NCBI RefSeq assembly: GCF_012911865.1
Contig: NZ_JAAXYH010000003.1
Location: forward strand, 124,001 to 188,000
Direction of reading: 5' to 3'
Length of the DNA: 64,000 nucleotides
Source: Shewanella salipaludis
GTDB taxonomy: Bacteria > Pseudomonadota > Gammaproteobacteria > Enterobacterales > Shewanellaceae
In this document: positions 8,460 through 17,638 of the stretch, piece by piece
Numbering within the stretch: the first letter of the stretch is position 1
Layout: the number at the start of each line of letters is the position of its first letter
The notes under the pieces: model-generated
Databases searched by the model: none
The model's input: the letters and a program-made list of their open reading frames with translations, nothing else
What the model was told of the DNA's origin: nothing
Program-made: the position numbers and the translations under genes

Positions 8460-9776
8460 TCATGGCGTCTCCTTGAGGTCCTGTGACGGACGTGCCTGCG
8501 CAGCAACAGGCTTGGCCCTGTTGCTGCGCTTGATCAAGCCGGGAATGGTCGAGCCCTGCACCAAGATGGAGAAAAGCACCACGGAATAGGTCATCACCAA
8601 CAGCAGATCCCGCACACTCAGCTCACTGGCCGCGCTCAGGGTCGTGCCTTCGGGCAGACTCATGGCCATGGCGATCGCCAGCCCACCCCGCAGCCCACCC
8701 CAGATCAGAATGCCCTCGGCATAGGGGTTATAGGATTTAACCAGCCGAAAGCCCAGATAGGGCAAGAGTACGCTCACAGTCCTGGCAAATAAGACCAATG
8801 GGATAGCCGTCAACACGAACCACCATAGCTCAGTGTCGAAGTGCACCAACAAGAGAATTAACCCCAACAGCAGAAATAACAGATCATTGAAGAAGGCTTG
8901 GATCAGTGACCAGAACACCCCGAGCTTCAGCCGCTCGAAGTGACTGAAGTATTTGGGGATACACACATTGCCTATCAGTATGCCGGCACTCACCATGGCC
9001 AGGGGGCCGGACACGCCCAGGGTCTCGGCAAACACATAACCCGCCGTGGGTATGGACAGGGTGATCAGCATCAGCTGGGCATCGTCCTCACAGAGCCTAA
9101 ACAGCAGATACAGGGCGCCGGCGAGCAATGCCCCATAGAGGATGCCGCCCAGGGCCTCCCGCAGGAACAGGTTCCCCACATCGGCCAAGGTTAAAGGTTC
9201 GGTCGAGAAGGCCAATTGAAAAATAGACACGAAGATCACCAGGCCGATGCCGTCATTGAACAGGGACTCCCCCTCGACCTGAATGGCAATATCCTCGGGG
9301 GCCCCCAACTTCTTGATGATGGCCAGCACGGCGATGGGATCCGTCGGGGAAATCAAGGCACCAAACAGGAGGCAATGGCTCAGTTGCAATGGCAGCCCCA
9401 GCCAGGGTGCTATCCAGAACAGCACACCGCCGACCACGCAAGTGGAGATCCCTGTGCTCAACAGGGAGAGGGTCAAGATCTCCCACTTCTGATGGCGCAA
9501 CACCTTCAAGCGTATCTGCAAGGCACCGGCAAACAGCAGGAAACCTAGCATGCCCTTGAGCAGCACGGCATCGAAATCCAGCTGTTGCAATCCCTGCACC
9601 AGGGGGGCATAGATGTCATCGCCCAGGCCCTTACCCACCAACAGGACCAACAGGCTCAGGCAGAGGGAAAAGGCGGTGATGGCCACTGTCTCTTGTAATC
9701 TATGCAGGTGTGAAGAGATGAGCGAGGTGGCCAACGCCAGCGTCGCCAACAAACAGAGTATCTGGTAGCTTGTCAT
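8460..9776 (-). CDS. CPA1-family Na+/H+ antiporter
   Basis: A 438-residue inner-membrane protein with about 12 hydrophobic segments. Family motifs are SPTDPIAVL (about residues 143-151), ESLFNDGIGLVIF (Asn174-Asp175, the ion-binding ND pair of CPA1 proteins) and WGGLRGGLAIAMAM near the C-terminus. It should exchange Na+ (or K+) for H+. It is convergent with pheA, ending 16 bases from the pheA stop. In E. coli tyrA follows pheA directly, so this gene and its small neighbour are additions at this position. The short C-terminal tail is hydrophilic. Confidence 0.9.
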   Translation of the reverse strand: MTSYQILCLLATLALATSLISSHLHRLQETVAITAFSLCLSLLVLLVGKGLGDDIYAPLVQGLQQLDFDAVLLKGMLGFLLFAGALQIRLKVLRHQKWEILTLSLLSTGISTCVVGGVLFWIAPWLGLPLQLSHCLLFGALISPTDPIAVLAIIKKLGAPEDIAIQVEGESLFNDGIGLVIFVSIFQLAFSTEPLTLADVGNLFLREALGGILYGALLAGALYLLFRLCEDDAQLMLITLSIPTAGYVFAETLGVSGPLAMVSAGILIGNVCIPKYFSHFERLKLGVFWSLIQAFFNDLLFLLLGLILLLVHFDTELWWFVLTAIPLVLFARTVSVLLPYLGFRLVKSYNPYAEGILIWGGLRGGLAIAMAMSLPEGTTLSAASELSVRDLLLVMTYSVVLFSILVQGSTIPGLIKRSNRAKPVAAQARPSQDLKETP

Positions 9777-9822
9777 CTAAGGTCTCAAAAATCCTTTAAT
9801 AATGAGACTCTAACATAGATAA

Positions 9823-10158
9823 CTAGATTTCCAAGCCGTCGAGCAACGACAACCAGCCTTTGAGCAGCCGATAGCAAAACCAGCCCAGGGCCATCAGGTA
9901 GACCAGCAGACTGAGCCAGAGTTGAGGTAACCAATACCCCAAAGCCAGCAACAGGAACAAGCCCATGTTCGCCTGGCGCTGCCAGCGCAGATGCGACGCC
10001 AACAGGGGGCTCAGCTCCTCCTGTTTCTGAGTCAGATTGATCAACAGACTCAGGAGTACGGGAATAAGCAGCAGCGGAAATCCACTCATAAGCCCATACA
10101 ATAGATAGCCTAAACTGCGGTCTTCCAGTTGCGCATCATAACCTGTTGTCGATGTCAT
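9823..10158 (-). CDS. Small hydrophobic membrane protein of unknown function
   Basis: About 111 residues with three hydrophobic stretches (residues about 16-40, 65-82 and 84-100) separated by a polar QKQEELSPLLASHLRWQRQAN loop-like segment. The size and layout recall DUF4870-type small membrane proteins, but I cannot confirm the family. The second ATG (10158) is preferred because GGAG lies 7 bases before it; the ATG at 10164 is only one base from that site. It lies between tyrA and the antiporter on the same strand and may be cotranscribed with either. Confidence 0.65.
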   Translation of the reverse strand: MTSTTGYDAQLEDRSLGYLLYGLMSGFPLLLIPVLLSLLINLTQKQEELSPLLASHLRWQRQANMGLFLLLALGYWLPQLWLSLLVYLMALGWFCYRLLKGWLSLLDGLEI

Positions 10159-10307
10159 TCGCATACTCCAGCCGGCTCAAAAGGCGCCGGGATTGACGAT
10201 CAAGACAAAGCGCGCCCCGGCTCTTTAACCTTACTTTCTCGCCTAAAAAAGCGCAATGCAGCGGCACAAAAAATCATCGGAGACGATCCGCAGCCCAGCA
10301 GAAACGG

Positions 10308-11447
10308 CTAGCTGCACTTCATGTCATTGACAGATTGCAGCATGACCCGGCTCTCCTGCTGAAACTGCGGCGCGAAATCACCGAACCACAGGGCGACACG
10401 ACGAAACTGGGCGATGAACTCCTCCCTGTTGCCCGTCTTGAGCAATTCGAGGGCCTCGCGGTAATTATCCAGGTAGTCACAGATCACCTGCTCACTGCCC
10501 TGCTGGGCAAAGATGATGTCGGCATAGAGTTCCGGGCTCTGGGCAAAGAGGCGCCCGACCATGGCCAGTTCCAGCCGATAGATGGGCGAGCTGAATTGCA
10601 ACAGGCTATCTATATCCGCCGCCTCTTTATACAGATTCAGGCCATAGACGAAGGTGGAAAAATGCCGCATCGCCTGCACCAACTGCATGGCATCATCGTG
10701 TCGCTTAGGCTCGGCTTCCACTACCCTGGCACCCCAGATCTCTATCTGCTGTAACAACCACAGGTAAGCCTGTCGCTGACGGCCATGACAGACGACCACC
10801 ACCTGTTTGGCGAGACTGCCGACATCCGGGCCAAACATGGGATGCAAGCCGACAACGGGTCCCTCATGCGCCGCCAGCATGGCCTGCATCGGCGCTTCCT
10901 TGATGGAAGTCAGATCGGCCAGGATGCAGTCCTCTGGTAAGTGAGTCAGTTTTTCCCGGATAAGTTCGCAGGTCACAGAAATGGGCACTGTGACCAACAC
11001 CAGGCCGGCTCCCGCGAACAGATCCGGCGCCCGCTGCCAATCGTCTTTATCCAGCGTCTCTACCCGATAGCCGGACAAACTCAGCATTTGACCGAATAGT
11101 CGCCCGAGTTGGCCTTCGCCGCCCACTATGACTACCTGTCCCAGATCCGGCTTGATTTGCTTGAAACCGACATCTTTCTCGTTCAGATAAGACTCGCGCA
11201 TCAGACGCCGCAATATATCTTCGATCAGCTGCGGCGCGACCCCCATGGCGCCGGCTTCTTCACGGCGTTTGGCCAACATGGCCGCTTCGCGTTGAGGTGC
11301 ATAGATAGGCAGGCCGGCGGCATGCTTGACCGCGCCGACCCTGGCGACCAGATCCAGGCGCTTGCGCAGCAGCCGCAACAACTCCTGATCTACGCCATCG
11401 ATAAGGCCGCGCAGCTGTTCCAGCTCAGCCGTGGTTTTCTCATTCAT
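10308..11447 (-). CDS. tyrA: Bifunctional chorismate mutase / prephenate dehydrogenase
   Basis: Makes 4-hydroxyphenylpyruvate for tyrosine. The AroQ chorismate mutase domain is residues 1-90 ([20 protein letters not shown]). The dehydrogenase follows, with the NAD-binding [18 protein letters not shown] and the conserved [19 protein letters not shown], both very close to E. coli TyrA. Length about 379 residues is normal. I prefer the ATG at 11447, 9 bases after GAGAG; 11456 is also possible. It lies about 105 bases downstream of aroF on the same strand, as in the E. coli aroF-tyrA operon. Confidence 0.96.
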   Translation of the reverse strand: MNEKTTAELEQLRGLIDGVDQELLRLLRKRLDLVARVGAVKHAAGLPIYAPQREAAMLAKRREEAGAMGVAPQLIEDILRRLMRESYLNEKDVGFKQIKPDLGQVVIVGGEGQLGRLFGQMLSLSGYRVETLDKDDWQRAPDLFAGAGLVLVTVPISVTCELIREKLTHLPEDCILADLTSIKEAPMQAMLAAHEGPVVGLHPMFGPDVGSLAKQVVVVCHGRQRQAYLWLLQQIEIWGARVVEAEPKRHDDAMQLVQAMRHFSTFVYGLNLYKEAADIDSLLQFSSPIYRLELAMVGRLFAQSPELYADIIFAQQGSEQVICDYLDNYREALELLKTGNREEFIAQFRRVALWFGDFAPQFQQESRVMLQSVNDMKCS

Positions 11448-11552
11448 CACAGACATCTCTCATTCTCAATTCTTCCCTGCCCAGAAGCCCATAGCCAGGC
11501 TGGCATACACCCGGACTCGGCTCACTATGACTCACTATGGCTCACTACAATA

Positions 11553-12644
11553 TCAGGCATTGGCCAGGCGCAACCTGTCGAAACGAGTCGGCAGCACCCT
11601 GGTCAATTGGGTGGCCCCCCGGCGCAGCAGAGCCTCGGTTGTTGCCCAATCTATGCAGGCATCCGTCACAGAGACGCCGTAAGCGAGTTCACCGAGCGGC
11701 TTGTCGCAGCTCTGATTCCCCTCGTTGAGGTGGCTCTCGAGCATCACACCTATGATGGACTTGTTACCCAGGGCTATCTGCTGGAAGACATCTTCACAGA
11801 CGCCTGTCTGACGCCGGTGATCTTTGGATGAATTGCCATGGCTGCAATCTATGATGAGCCTGGCGTTGAGCCCGGCCTCATGCAGCTGGGTCTCGCACTC
11901 GGCAACGCTGGCAACATCATAGTTAGGGGTCGCGCCACCACGCAAGATCACATGGCCGTCCGGGTTACCTGCCGTCTGTAGCAGGGCGACCTGACCTTGC
12001 TGGTTGATGCCCATGAACCTGTGGCTGCTGGCGGCCGACTTCAGCGCATTGATGGCCACCTCCAGCTTGCCGTCGGTACCGTTCTTGAAGCCAACAGGCA
12101 TGGACAGGCCAGAAGCCATCTCCCTATGGGTCTGGGACTCTGTGGTACGAGCGCCAATCGCCGACCAGGTGACGAGTTCGGAGATGTACTGAGGGCTGAT
12201 GGGATCCAATGCCTCGGTCGCCACCGGCAGCTCCAGCTCGGCCAACCAGAGCATCAGCTCACGCGCCATCTTGAGCCCCTTCTCCACATCGAAAGACTCG
12301 TCCATGTCGGGATCGTTGATCATGCCCTTCCAGCCCACTGTGGTGCGGGGTTTCTCGAAATAGACTCGCATCAAGATGTAGAAATCATCCTTGAGTTCGT
12401 CATGGAGCCGCTTCAGTTTGAGTGCATACTCCTTGGCAGCCTCCATGTCATGGATAGAACAAGGCCCCGTGATGACCAATACCCTTTTATCGCGCTTGTG
12501 GACTATGTCCGCCACAGTTTGCCTGGCATCGAGAATATATTGATAAGCATGCGCCGACAAAGGTAATTCCCGCTTGAGCTCTTCCGGGGTGATCAACACC
12601 TTTTCCGAACTGATATGCACATTGTTGATGGTATCTTGTTGCAT
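11553..12644 (-). CDS. aroF: 3-deoxy-7-phosphoheptulonate (DAHP) synthase, AroF type
   Basis: The first enzyme of the shikimate pathway, joining phosphoenolpyruvate and erythrose 4-phosphate. At 363 residues it is a type I-alpha DAHP synthase. It begins MQQDTINNVHISSEKVLITP, nearly the E. coli AroF opening, and carries GPCSIHD, MRVYFEKPRTTVGWKG, WSAIGARTTESQTHREMASG and DCSHGNS. The AroF-like N-terminus suggests tyrosine feedback inhibition. The start at 12644 matches E. coli; the frame continues upstream through a 12-bp triple repeat but without homology. It heads an aroF-tyrA operon. I see no convincing TyrR box pair upstream. Confidence 0.95.
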   Translation of the reverse strand: MQQDTINNVHISSEKVLITPEELKRELPLSAHAYQYILDARQTVADIVHKRDKRVLVITGPCSIHDMEAAKEYALKLKRLHDELKDDFYILMRVYFEKPRTTVGWKGMINDPDMDESFDVEKGLKMARELMLWLAELELPVATEALDPISPQYISELVTWSAIGARTTESQTHREMASGLSMPVGFKNGTDGKLEVAINALKSAASSHRFMGINQQGQVALLQTAGNPDGHVILRGGATPNYDVASVAECETQLHEAGLNARLIIDCSHGNSSKDHRRQTGVCEDVFQQIALGNKSIIGVMLESHLNEGNQSCDKPLGELAYGVSVTDACIDWATTEALLRRGATQLTRVLPTRFDRLRLANA

Positions 12645-12665
12645 GCTATCCGCCTGTTCTGTCCG

Positions 12666-12701
12666 TTCAATTAGCCATTCAATTAGCCATTCAATTAGCC
12701 A
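12666..12701. repeat. Three perfect tandem copies of a 12-bp unit
   Basis: TTCAATTAGCCA occurs three times without a gap, 22 bases upstream of the aroF start. The unit length is a multiple of three, so if the upstream frame were translated it would read WLIE repeated. Copy number may vary between strains. Confidence 0.95.
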
Positions 12702-12849
12702 TAGGTGCCGACGCCTGGTCATAGTGCCAACATCTAGTAATAGTGCCAATGCACCATTATCGCAATAGCGTAACGCTACAGCATTACACTGAGAGGCTAC
12801 TATGCCTCGTCCGAACCGGGAGATCAAGCCTTAAGTCGTTTTTCAGGGC

Positions 12850-12877
12850 AAACAAAAACCCGCCACTAGGGCGGGTT
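12850..12877 (-). terminator. rplS operon terminator
   Basis: The perfect stem AACCCGCC / GGCGGGTT (12857-12864 with 12870-12877) is followed on the minus strand by TTTTTGTT. It lies about 40 bases after the rplS stop. Confidence 0.9.
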
Positions 12878-12918
12878 GATGTGCGAACACTGCGTCTTTT
12901 TTTCTGTAGCTGTAACTA

Positions 12919-13272
12919 TTACTTAGTTGCCAGCTTCTCACGGATACGTGCAGACTTACCTGAACGATCACGCAGATAGTACAGCTTGGCGCGACGAACG
13001 CGGCCACGACGCTTAACTTCAATGCTTGAGATCAGTGGGCTGTGCGTTTGGAATGCACGCTCAACACCTTCACCATTAGAGATTTTACGCACTGTGAATG
13101 CAGAATGCAGACCGCGGTTACGCTTAGCGATAACCACACCTTCAAACGCCTGCAGACGCTCTTTTTCACCTTCTTTAACACGAACCTGAACCACTACTGT
13201 ATCACCAGCACCGAAAGCAGGTACGTCTGTTTTCATTTGCTCATCGTTGAGCATTTTAATGATGTTGTTCAT
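12919..13272 (-). CDS. rplS: 50S ribosomal protein L19
   Basis: A 117-residue ribosomal protein located at the 30S-50S interface. It starts [20 protein letters not shown] and contains [20 protein letters not shown] and the basic [20 protein letters not shown] typical of L19. It is the last gene of the rpsP-rimM-trmD-rplS operon, as in E. coli, and is followed by a terminator. Its codon use avoids the rare-type ATA isoleucine codons frequent in neighbouring non-ribosomal genes. Confidence 0.98.
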   Translation of the reverse strand: MNNIIKMLNDEQMKTDVPAFGAGDTVVVQVRVKEGEKERLQAFEGVVIAKRNRGLHSAFTVRKISNGEGVERAFQTHSPLISSIEVKRRGRVRRAKLYYLRDRSGKSARIREKLATK

Positions 13273-13306
13273 AACTTACTCCATTCTAGTATTAACTGAG
13301 CTACGA

Positions 13307-14053
13307 CTAAGGACGCTTGTCCGTTGTTTCAACAAACTGCGCTAATAGAGTCGCTTGTTCGTCAGTCAGAGCTAGATTTTCAAATAATTCCGGTCGTCGC
13401 AGAAAAGTCCTACCTAGGCTTTGCTGTAGACGCCAGAGTCTAATTTGTTCGTGGTTGCCACTCAACAAGACTGCCGGTACAGCTAATCCATCCAGGCTTT
13501 CGGGGCGAGTATAGTGGGGACAATCCAGTAAACCGTCAGAGAAGGAGTCCTGCTCTGCCGAAGCTTGTTTTCCCAGCACGCCGGGAACCAACCTGGATAC
13601 CGAATCAATCAGAGTCATGGCAGGTAGTTCGCCGCCCGAGAGCACGTAATCACCTATCGACCACTCTTCATCCACTTCAGTTTGTATGATGCGCTCATCG
13701 ATACCTTCGTAACGACCACACACCAATACCAAACTGGGTGATTCTGCCAGTTCAGCAACGCCACGCTGAGTCAGCTTGCGTCCCTGAGGAGACAGATAAA
13801 TCACTTTCGCACCTTCGCCTGCCGCAGCCTTAGCCGCGTGAATGGCGTCGCGTAACGGTTGCACCATCATCAACATACCCGGGCCACCGCCGTAGGGGCG
13901 ATCATCCACAGTGTTATGTCTATCATGGGTGAAATCACGGGGATTCCACGTGTGCAACTCAAGCAGGCCGTTTTTCACGGCACGACCCGTAACACCAAAG
14001 TCTGTAACGGCACGAAACATCTCTGGAAACAGGGTAACTACCCCTAACCACAT
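13307..14053 (-). CDS. trmD: tRNA (guanine-N1-)-methyltransferase
   Basis: Methylates G37 at N1 in tRNAs reading CNN and similar codons, preventing frameshifts. The 248 residues begin [20 protein letters not shown] and include [14 protein letters not shown] and the SPOUT-knot SAM-binding region [11 protein letters not shown] and [14 protein letters not shown]. It is the third gene of the rpsP operon, 15 bases downstream of rimM. Confidence 0.98.
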   Translation of the reverse strand: MWLGVVTLFPEMFRAVTDFGVTGRAVKNGLLELHTWNPRDFTHDRHNTVDDRPYGGGPGMLMMVQPLRDAIHAAKAAAGEGAKVIYLSPQGRKLTQRGVAELAESPSLVLVCGRYEGIDERIIQTEVDEEWSIGDYVLSGGELPAMTLIDSVSRLVPGVLGKQASAEQDSFSDGLLDCPHYTRPESLDGLAVPAVLLSGNHEQIRLWRLQQSLGRTFLRRPELFENLALTDEQATLLAQFVETTDKRP

Positions 14054-14068
14054 ATGTTATACCTCGAC

Positions 14069-14599
14069 TTAGAAGTCAGGATCCCAATCCACTGTTATCT
14101 GTTTACCTTGCAGATCCACCTTGACGATGAATTGCTCGGTGACAAAGGGGATCATACGTTCCGCTTTGCCGAAGCCATCTTTTTCGTTGGCCTTAACCAG
14201 TAACACGTCGTTCGATCCTGTTTCCACGATCTGATCGACTATGCCCATGTTATAGCCATTAGTATTCACCACTTCACAACCTATGAGATCGCGCCAGTAG
14301 AACTCGTCTTCCGGCAGATCATTCATTTGCTGTGGCAGTATGCCAATCTCACAATTAGTGAGCATTTGCGCCTGCTCGCGAGTGTCGACCCCTTCGAGTG
14401 CGGCCACGACAGCCTTACCCTGGAAACGCCACTGAGTGACTTTAACTTCACGCCATTCGCCCTGCTCTTTTATCAACCAGGGTGAATAGTCAAAAATGCC
14501 TTCAACAGAATCGGTATAGGCGGTGATTTTCAACCAACCTTTAATGCCGTGACAGGAGCCTAATTTGCCCAGTACAACTGGCTGTTGGTTACTGCTCAT
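14069..14599 (-). CDS. rimM: 16S rRNA processing / ribosome maturation factor
   Basis: Assists 30S head maturation by binding protein S19. It opens [18 protein letters not shown], the RimM N-terminal beta-barrel signature, and contains the PRC-like C-terminal domain ([19 protein letters not shown]). The ATG at 14599 was chosen over the TTG three bases upstream; an AAGG site stands 9 bases before it. Length about 176 residues is usual. It is the second gene in the rpsP operon. Confidence 0.97.
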   Translation of the reverse strand: MSSNQQPVVLGKLGSCHGIKGWLKITAYTDSVEGIFDYSPWLIKEQGEWREVKVTQWRFQGKAVVAALEGVDTREQAQMLTNCEIGILPQQMNDLPEDEFYWRDLIGCEVVNTNGYNMGIVDQIVETGSNDVLLVKANEKDGFGKAERMIPFVTEQFIVKVDLQGKQITVDWDPDF

Positions 14600-14619
14600 C
14601 AATCTATACCTTAACGCTA

Positions 14620-14871
14620 TTAAGCAGCAGCTTTACGCGCGTCTTTGATCAGTTTCGCTACGCGATCTGATGTTGCTGCACCTGTGGCAACCCAGTGCTC
14701 AACGCGATCCAGGTCTAAACGCAGAGTTTCTTCCTGGCCACGGGCCAGTGGGTTGAAGAAACCAACACGCTCAATGAAACGACCGTCACGAGCGTTACGG
14801 CTGTCAGCAACAACGATGTTGTAAAATGGACGCTTTTTTGCGCCGCCACGAGCTAAACGAATGGTAACCAT
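14620..14871 (-). CDS. rpsP: 30S ribosomal protein S16
   Basis: An 83-residue 30S assembly protein beginning [20 protein letters not shown], the S16 signature. It is the first gene of rpsP-rimM-trmD-rplS. An AGAGGATT ribosome site precedes the ATG. A promoter followed at once by a terminator-like hairpin lies upstream. Confidence 0.98.
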   Translation of the reverse strand: MVTIRLARGGAKKRPFYNIVVADSRNARDGRFIERVGFFNPLARGQEETLRLDLDRVEHWVATGAATSDRVAKLIKDARKAAA

Positions 14872-14901
14872 GCGTTTTCAATCCTCTAATGATTTGCCTG
14901 A

Positions 14902-14946
14902 AGCAAAAATAAAAACTGGAACCCCGTGTTCGCGAAGAGTCCCAGT
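14902..14946 (-). terminator. Terminator-like hairpin in the rpsP leader
   Basis: On the minus strand ACTGGGAC pairs with GTTCCAGT (one G-U pair) across a 16-base loop and is followed by TTTTTATTTTT. It ends about 30 bases before rpsP. It lies downstream of the best rpsP promoter, so it could act as an attenuator, or it may terminate ffh read-through. Confidence 0.6.
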
Positions 14947-14959
14947 AGAAAGCCGGAAG

Positions 14960-14987
14960 ATTTTACCTGACTTTCCACCGAATGCAA
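14960..14987 (-). promoter_or_regulatory. Candidate sigma-70 promoter of the rpsP operon
   Basis: On the minus strand TTGCAT (14982-14987) and TAAAAT (14960-14965) are separated by 16 bp. The -10 is one base off consensus. Transcription would start near 14953, in front of the leader hairpin. Confidence 0.6.
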
Positions 14988-15088
14988 CCAAATCTGGCGA
15001 TTATTAAGGCTGCGGCCACTTGGCATCTCGGATGAAAATCGGGAACAACCGACTGATAGCCAATAAAATTGTCTATCCCTTGGCCGAA

Positions 15089-16462
15089 TTAACGTCCGGG
15101 TAATTTCATTCCCGGTGGCATCATGCCACGCATACCGCGCATCATTTTCTGCATCCCACCCTTGGCAGACATTTTTTTCATCATCTTCTGCATCTGGGTG
15201 AATTGTTTCAGCAGGCGGTTAACATCCTGGATCTGGGTGCCGGAACCGGCGGCGATGCGACGCTTGCGCGAGCCCTTGATCAGATCCGGATTCTTGCGTT
15301 CCTTGGCCGTCATGGAGTTGATGATGGCCTCCATCTGGCCGGTCATCCTGCCATCCTGTACCTGCGCCAGGGCTTCCGGAGGCAGTTGACCGACACCGGG
15401 CAATTTTTCCAGCATGTTCATCATGCCACCCATGTTCTTCATCTGCTGCAGCTGTTCACGGAAATCTTCCAGGTCGAAACTGCCGCCTTGCTTGACCTTG
15501 GACGCCAGCTTCAGCGCCTTTTCCTTGTCTACGCCACGCTCGACTTCTTCGATGAGCGACAAGACGTCCCCCATGCCCAGGATCCGCGAAGCGATACGGT
15601 CCGGATGGAATGGCTCCAGGGCATCAGTCTTCTCGCCCACACCGAGGAACTTAATCGGCTTACCCGTGATATGGCGAATAGACAAGGCCGCACCGCCGCG
15701 GGCATCACCGTCGACCTTGGTGAGTATCACACCTGTCAGTGGCAATGCTTCGTTGAAGGCCTGGGCGGTATTGGCCGCATCCTGACCCGTCATGGCATCG
15801 ACCACGAACAGGGTTTCTATCGGGTTAACCACCTGGTGCAGATGCTTGATCTCTTCCATCATGGCTTCGTCGACGTGCAGACGGCCGGCGGTATCGAGCA
15901 GCACCACATCGATGAACTTGAGCTTGGCGTGCGCTATGGCCGCCTTGGCAATATCCACGGGCTTCTGGCTGACATCGGATGGGAAGAACTCGACTTCGAC
16001 TTCCCCCGCCAGGGTCTCCAGCTGTTTGATCGCCGCCGGACGATAAACGTCGGCACTGACCACAAGCACGGACTTCTTATGCCGGGTACGCAGGAATTTC
16101 CCCAGCTTGGCCACACTTGTGGTCTTACCGGCACCTTGCAGACCGGCCATCATGATCACTGCCGGCGGCTGGGCGGCGAGATCCAACGCCTCGTTGGCCT
16201 CGCCCATGGATTTTTCCAGTTCACTCTGGACTATCTTGATGAAGGCCTGACCAGGACTCAGGCTCTTTGAGACTTCCTGCCCAACGGCTCTTTCCTTGAC
16301 GCTGTTGACGAATTCCCGCACCACAGGCAGGGCGACATCCGCCTCCAGCAGCGCCATACGCACTTCGCGTAGGGTTTCCTTAACATTTTCTTCAGTTAAG
16401 CGACCACGGCCGCTGATATTTTTCAGCGTGCGTGACAATCTGTCGGTTAGGTTCTCAAACAT
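15089..16462 (-). CDS. ffh: Signal recognition particle protein
   Basis: The SRP54 GTPase that binds 4.5S RNA and signal sequences of nascent membrane proteins. The 457 residues show the N domain, the G domain with GLQGAGKTTSVAKLG (P-loop), LDTAGR and TKVDGDARGG, and a methionine-rich M domain ending MMRGMRGMMPPGMKLPGR. It stands upstream of rpsP on the same strand and divergent from ypjD, as in E. coli. The 283 bases between ffh and ypjD hold both promoters; I see no other gene there. Confidence 0.98.
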   Translation of the reverse strand: MFENLTDRLSRTLKNISGRGRLTEENVKETLREVRMALLEADVALPVVREFVNSVKERAVGQEVSKSLSPGQAFIKIVQSELEKSMGEANEALDLAAQPPAVIMMAGLQGAGKTTSVAKLGKFLRTRHKKSVLVVSADVYRPAAIKQLETLAGEVEVEFFPSDVSQKPVDIAKAAIAHAKLKFIDVVLLDTAGRLHVDEAMMEEIKHLHQVVNPIETLFVVDAMTGQDAANTAQAFNEALPLTGVILTKVDGDARGGAALSIRHITGKPIKFLGVGEKTDALEPFHPDRIASRILGMGDVLSLIEEVERGVDKEKALKLASKVKQGGSFDLEDFREQLQQMKNMGGMMNMLEKLPGVGQLPPEALAQVQDGRMTGQMEAIINSMTAKERKNPDLIKGSRKRRIAAGSGTQIQDVNRLLKQFTQMQKMMKKMSAKGGMQKMMRGMRGMMPPGMKLPGR

Positions 16463-16746
16463 GGTCCTGTTCTATACCCTTAAGAATTTACATTATTGGC
16501 CTGTATTATAGCGATGCCTGCATATTATGCTACTGCCGCGCCGCACTTGTGCCAGTATGCACCCGGGCGCCGATCCTGGGGCATTTTTCACCTGAGCGTA
16601 AATAATTTAGAGTTAAGCGTCAGAATCTGTTAAATTTTGCAATCCAGGTCACCGCCCGCTATCCGGGGGACATGTTAGTCTGGCAACTGACATGGATGAA
16701 CTCGTTTTCACGGTCACATACAAACAACACGATAGGTTAATTCCAG

Positions 16747-17538
16747 ATGGTCATTTTTTCTGCCGCAGCCATGTTTTTTTACTGCATCGCCTTGGTATTA
16801 GTGACGAGCCGCCTGTTTCATGCCCAGGGGCCCAATCGCGGTGCCGTGGCCATTTTTGCCACCATAGGGGTGCTGCTGCATGGCGCCGCCTTATCCCAGG
16901 CGATCATGACGACAGACGGCCAGAATTTCAGCCTGACCAATGTCATCTCCCTGGTCAACTGGATCATCGCCTTTACCTTTACCGTGCTGATATTTCGCAT
17001 TCGCGTCATCGTCTTGATGCCGGTGATCTACGCCTGCTCGGTGATTTCCGTGGCGCTCCTGTGGTTGCTGCCACCGGAGTTTATCACCCATTTCGAACTC
17101 TACCCCAAGGTGCTGGTGCATGTGGTCCTGTCCCTGATGGCTTACAGCGCCCTGATGATCGCCGCACTCTACGCCATTCAGCTGGCCTTGATCCAGAACA
17201 AGCTGAAGAATAAAAAGACTCTGGTCCTGAGCCCGGCCATGCCTCCGCTGATGACGGTCGAGAAACAGTTATACCACCTGGTCATCATAGGGGTGGTCCT
17301 CCTGAGCCTGTCGCTGGTCACAGGATTCATTTTCCTGGACGATATGTTTGCCGGCGGTACGGCCCATAAGGCCGTGCTGTCGATCATCGCCTGGTTTGTC
17401 TATGTTGCCATGCTGTGGCAACACTATCGGGTGGGCTGCAAGATGCGCACCGCGGTCATTTATACCCTGACGGGGGCCGGCTTGCTGACACTGGCTTATT
17501 TCGGCGCCAGAATTGTCAAAGAATTAATATTATCTTAA
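16747..17538 (+). CDS. ypjD: CcsA/YpjD-type cytochrome c assembly family membrane protein
   Basis: A 263-residue inner-membrane protein with about eight hydrophobic segments. The C-terminal part has the family pattern LSLSLVTGFIFLDD, then TAHKAVLSIIAWFVYVAMLW and a QHYRVG motif. It resembles E. coli YpjD, a relative of the haem-handling CcsA proteins. The gene order ffh (divergent), ypjD, corC-like is the E. coli order. The precise function is not known; a role in haem export or cytochrome maturation is only suggested by the family. Confidence 0.88.
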   Translation: MVIFSAAAMFFYCIALVLVTSRLFHAQGPNRGAVAIFATIGVLLHGAALSQAIMTTDGQNFSLTNVISLVNWIIAFTFTVLIFRIRVIVLMPVIYACSVISVALLWLLPPEFITHFELYPKVLVHVVLSLMAYSALMIAALYAIQLALIQNKLKNKKTLVLSPAMPPLMTVEKQLYHLVIIGVVLLSLSLVTGFIFLDDMFAGGTAHKAVLSIIAWFVYVAMLWQHYRVGCKMRTAVIYTLTGAGLLTLAYFGARIVKELILS

Positions 17539-17638
17539 CCTTATAGCCTGTCGGTTGAAGGCCGGACCTTCGACCGCCAGTTTCTTATTCTAACTTGTCG
17601 GCACGGACGCAAGCTTGCCGGCTATAACGGAGCCCTTT

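Noticed and set aside
12760-12800. TyrR box upstream of aroF
   Set aside because: TGTAA and TTAC occur but with the wrong spacing for TGTAAA-N6-TTTACA.
17615-17638. TTG at 17615 as start of the CorC-like gene
   Set aside because: No ribosome site upstream, and the TTG at 17639 with GGAG at six bases gives an N-terminus matching E. coli YfjD.
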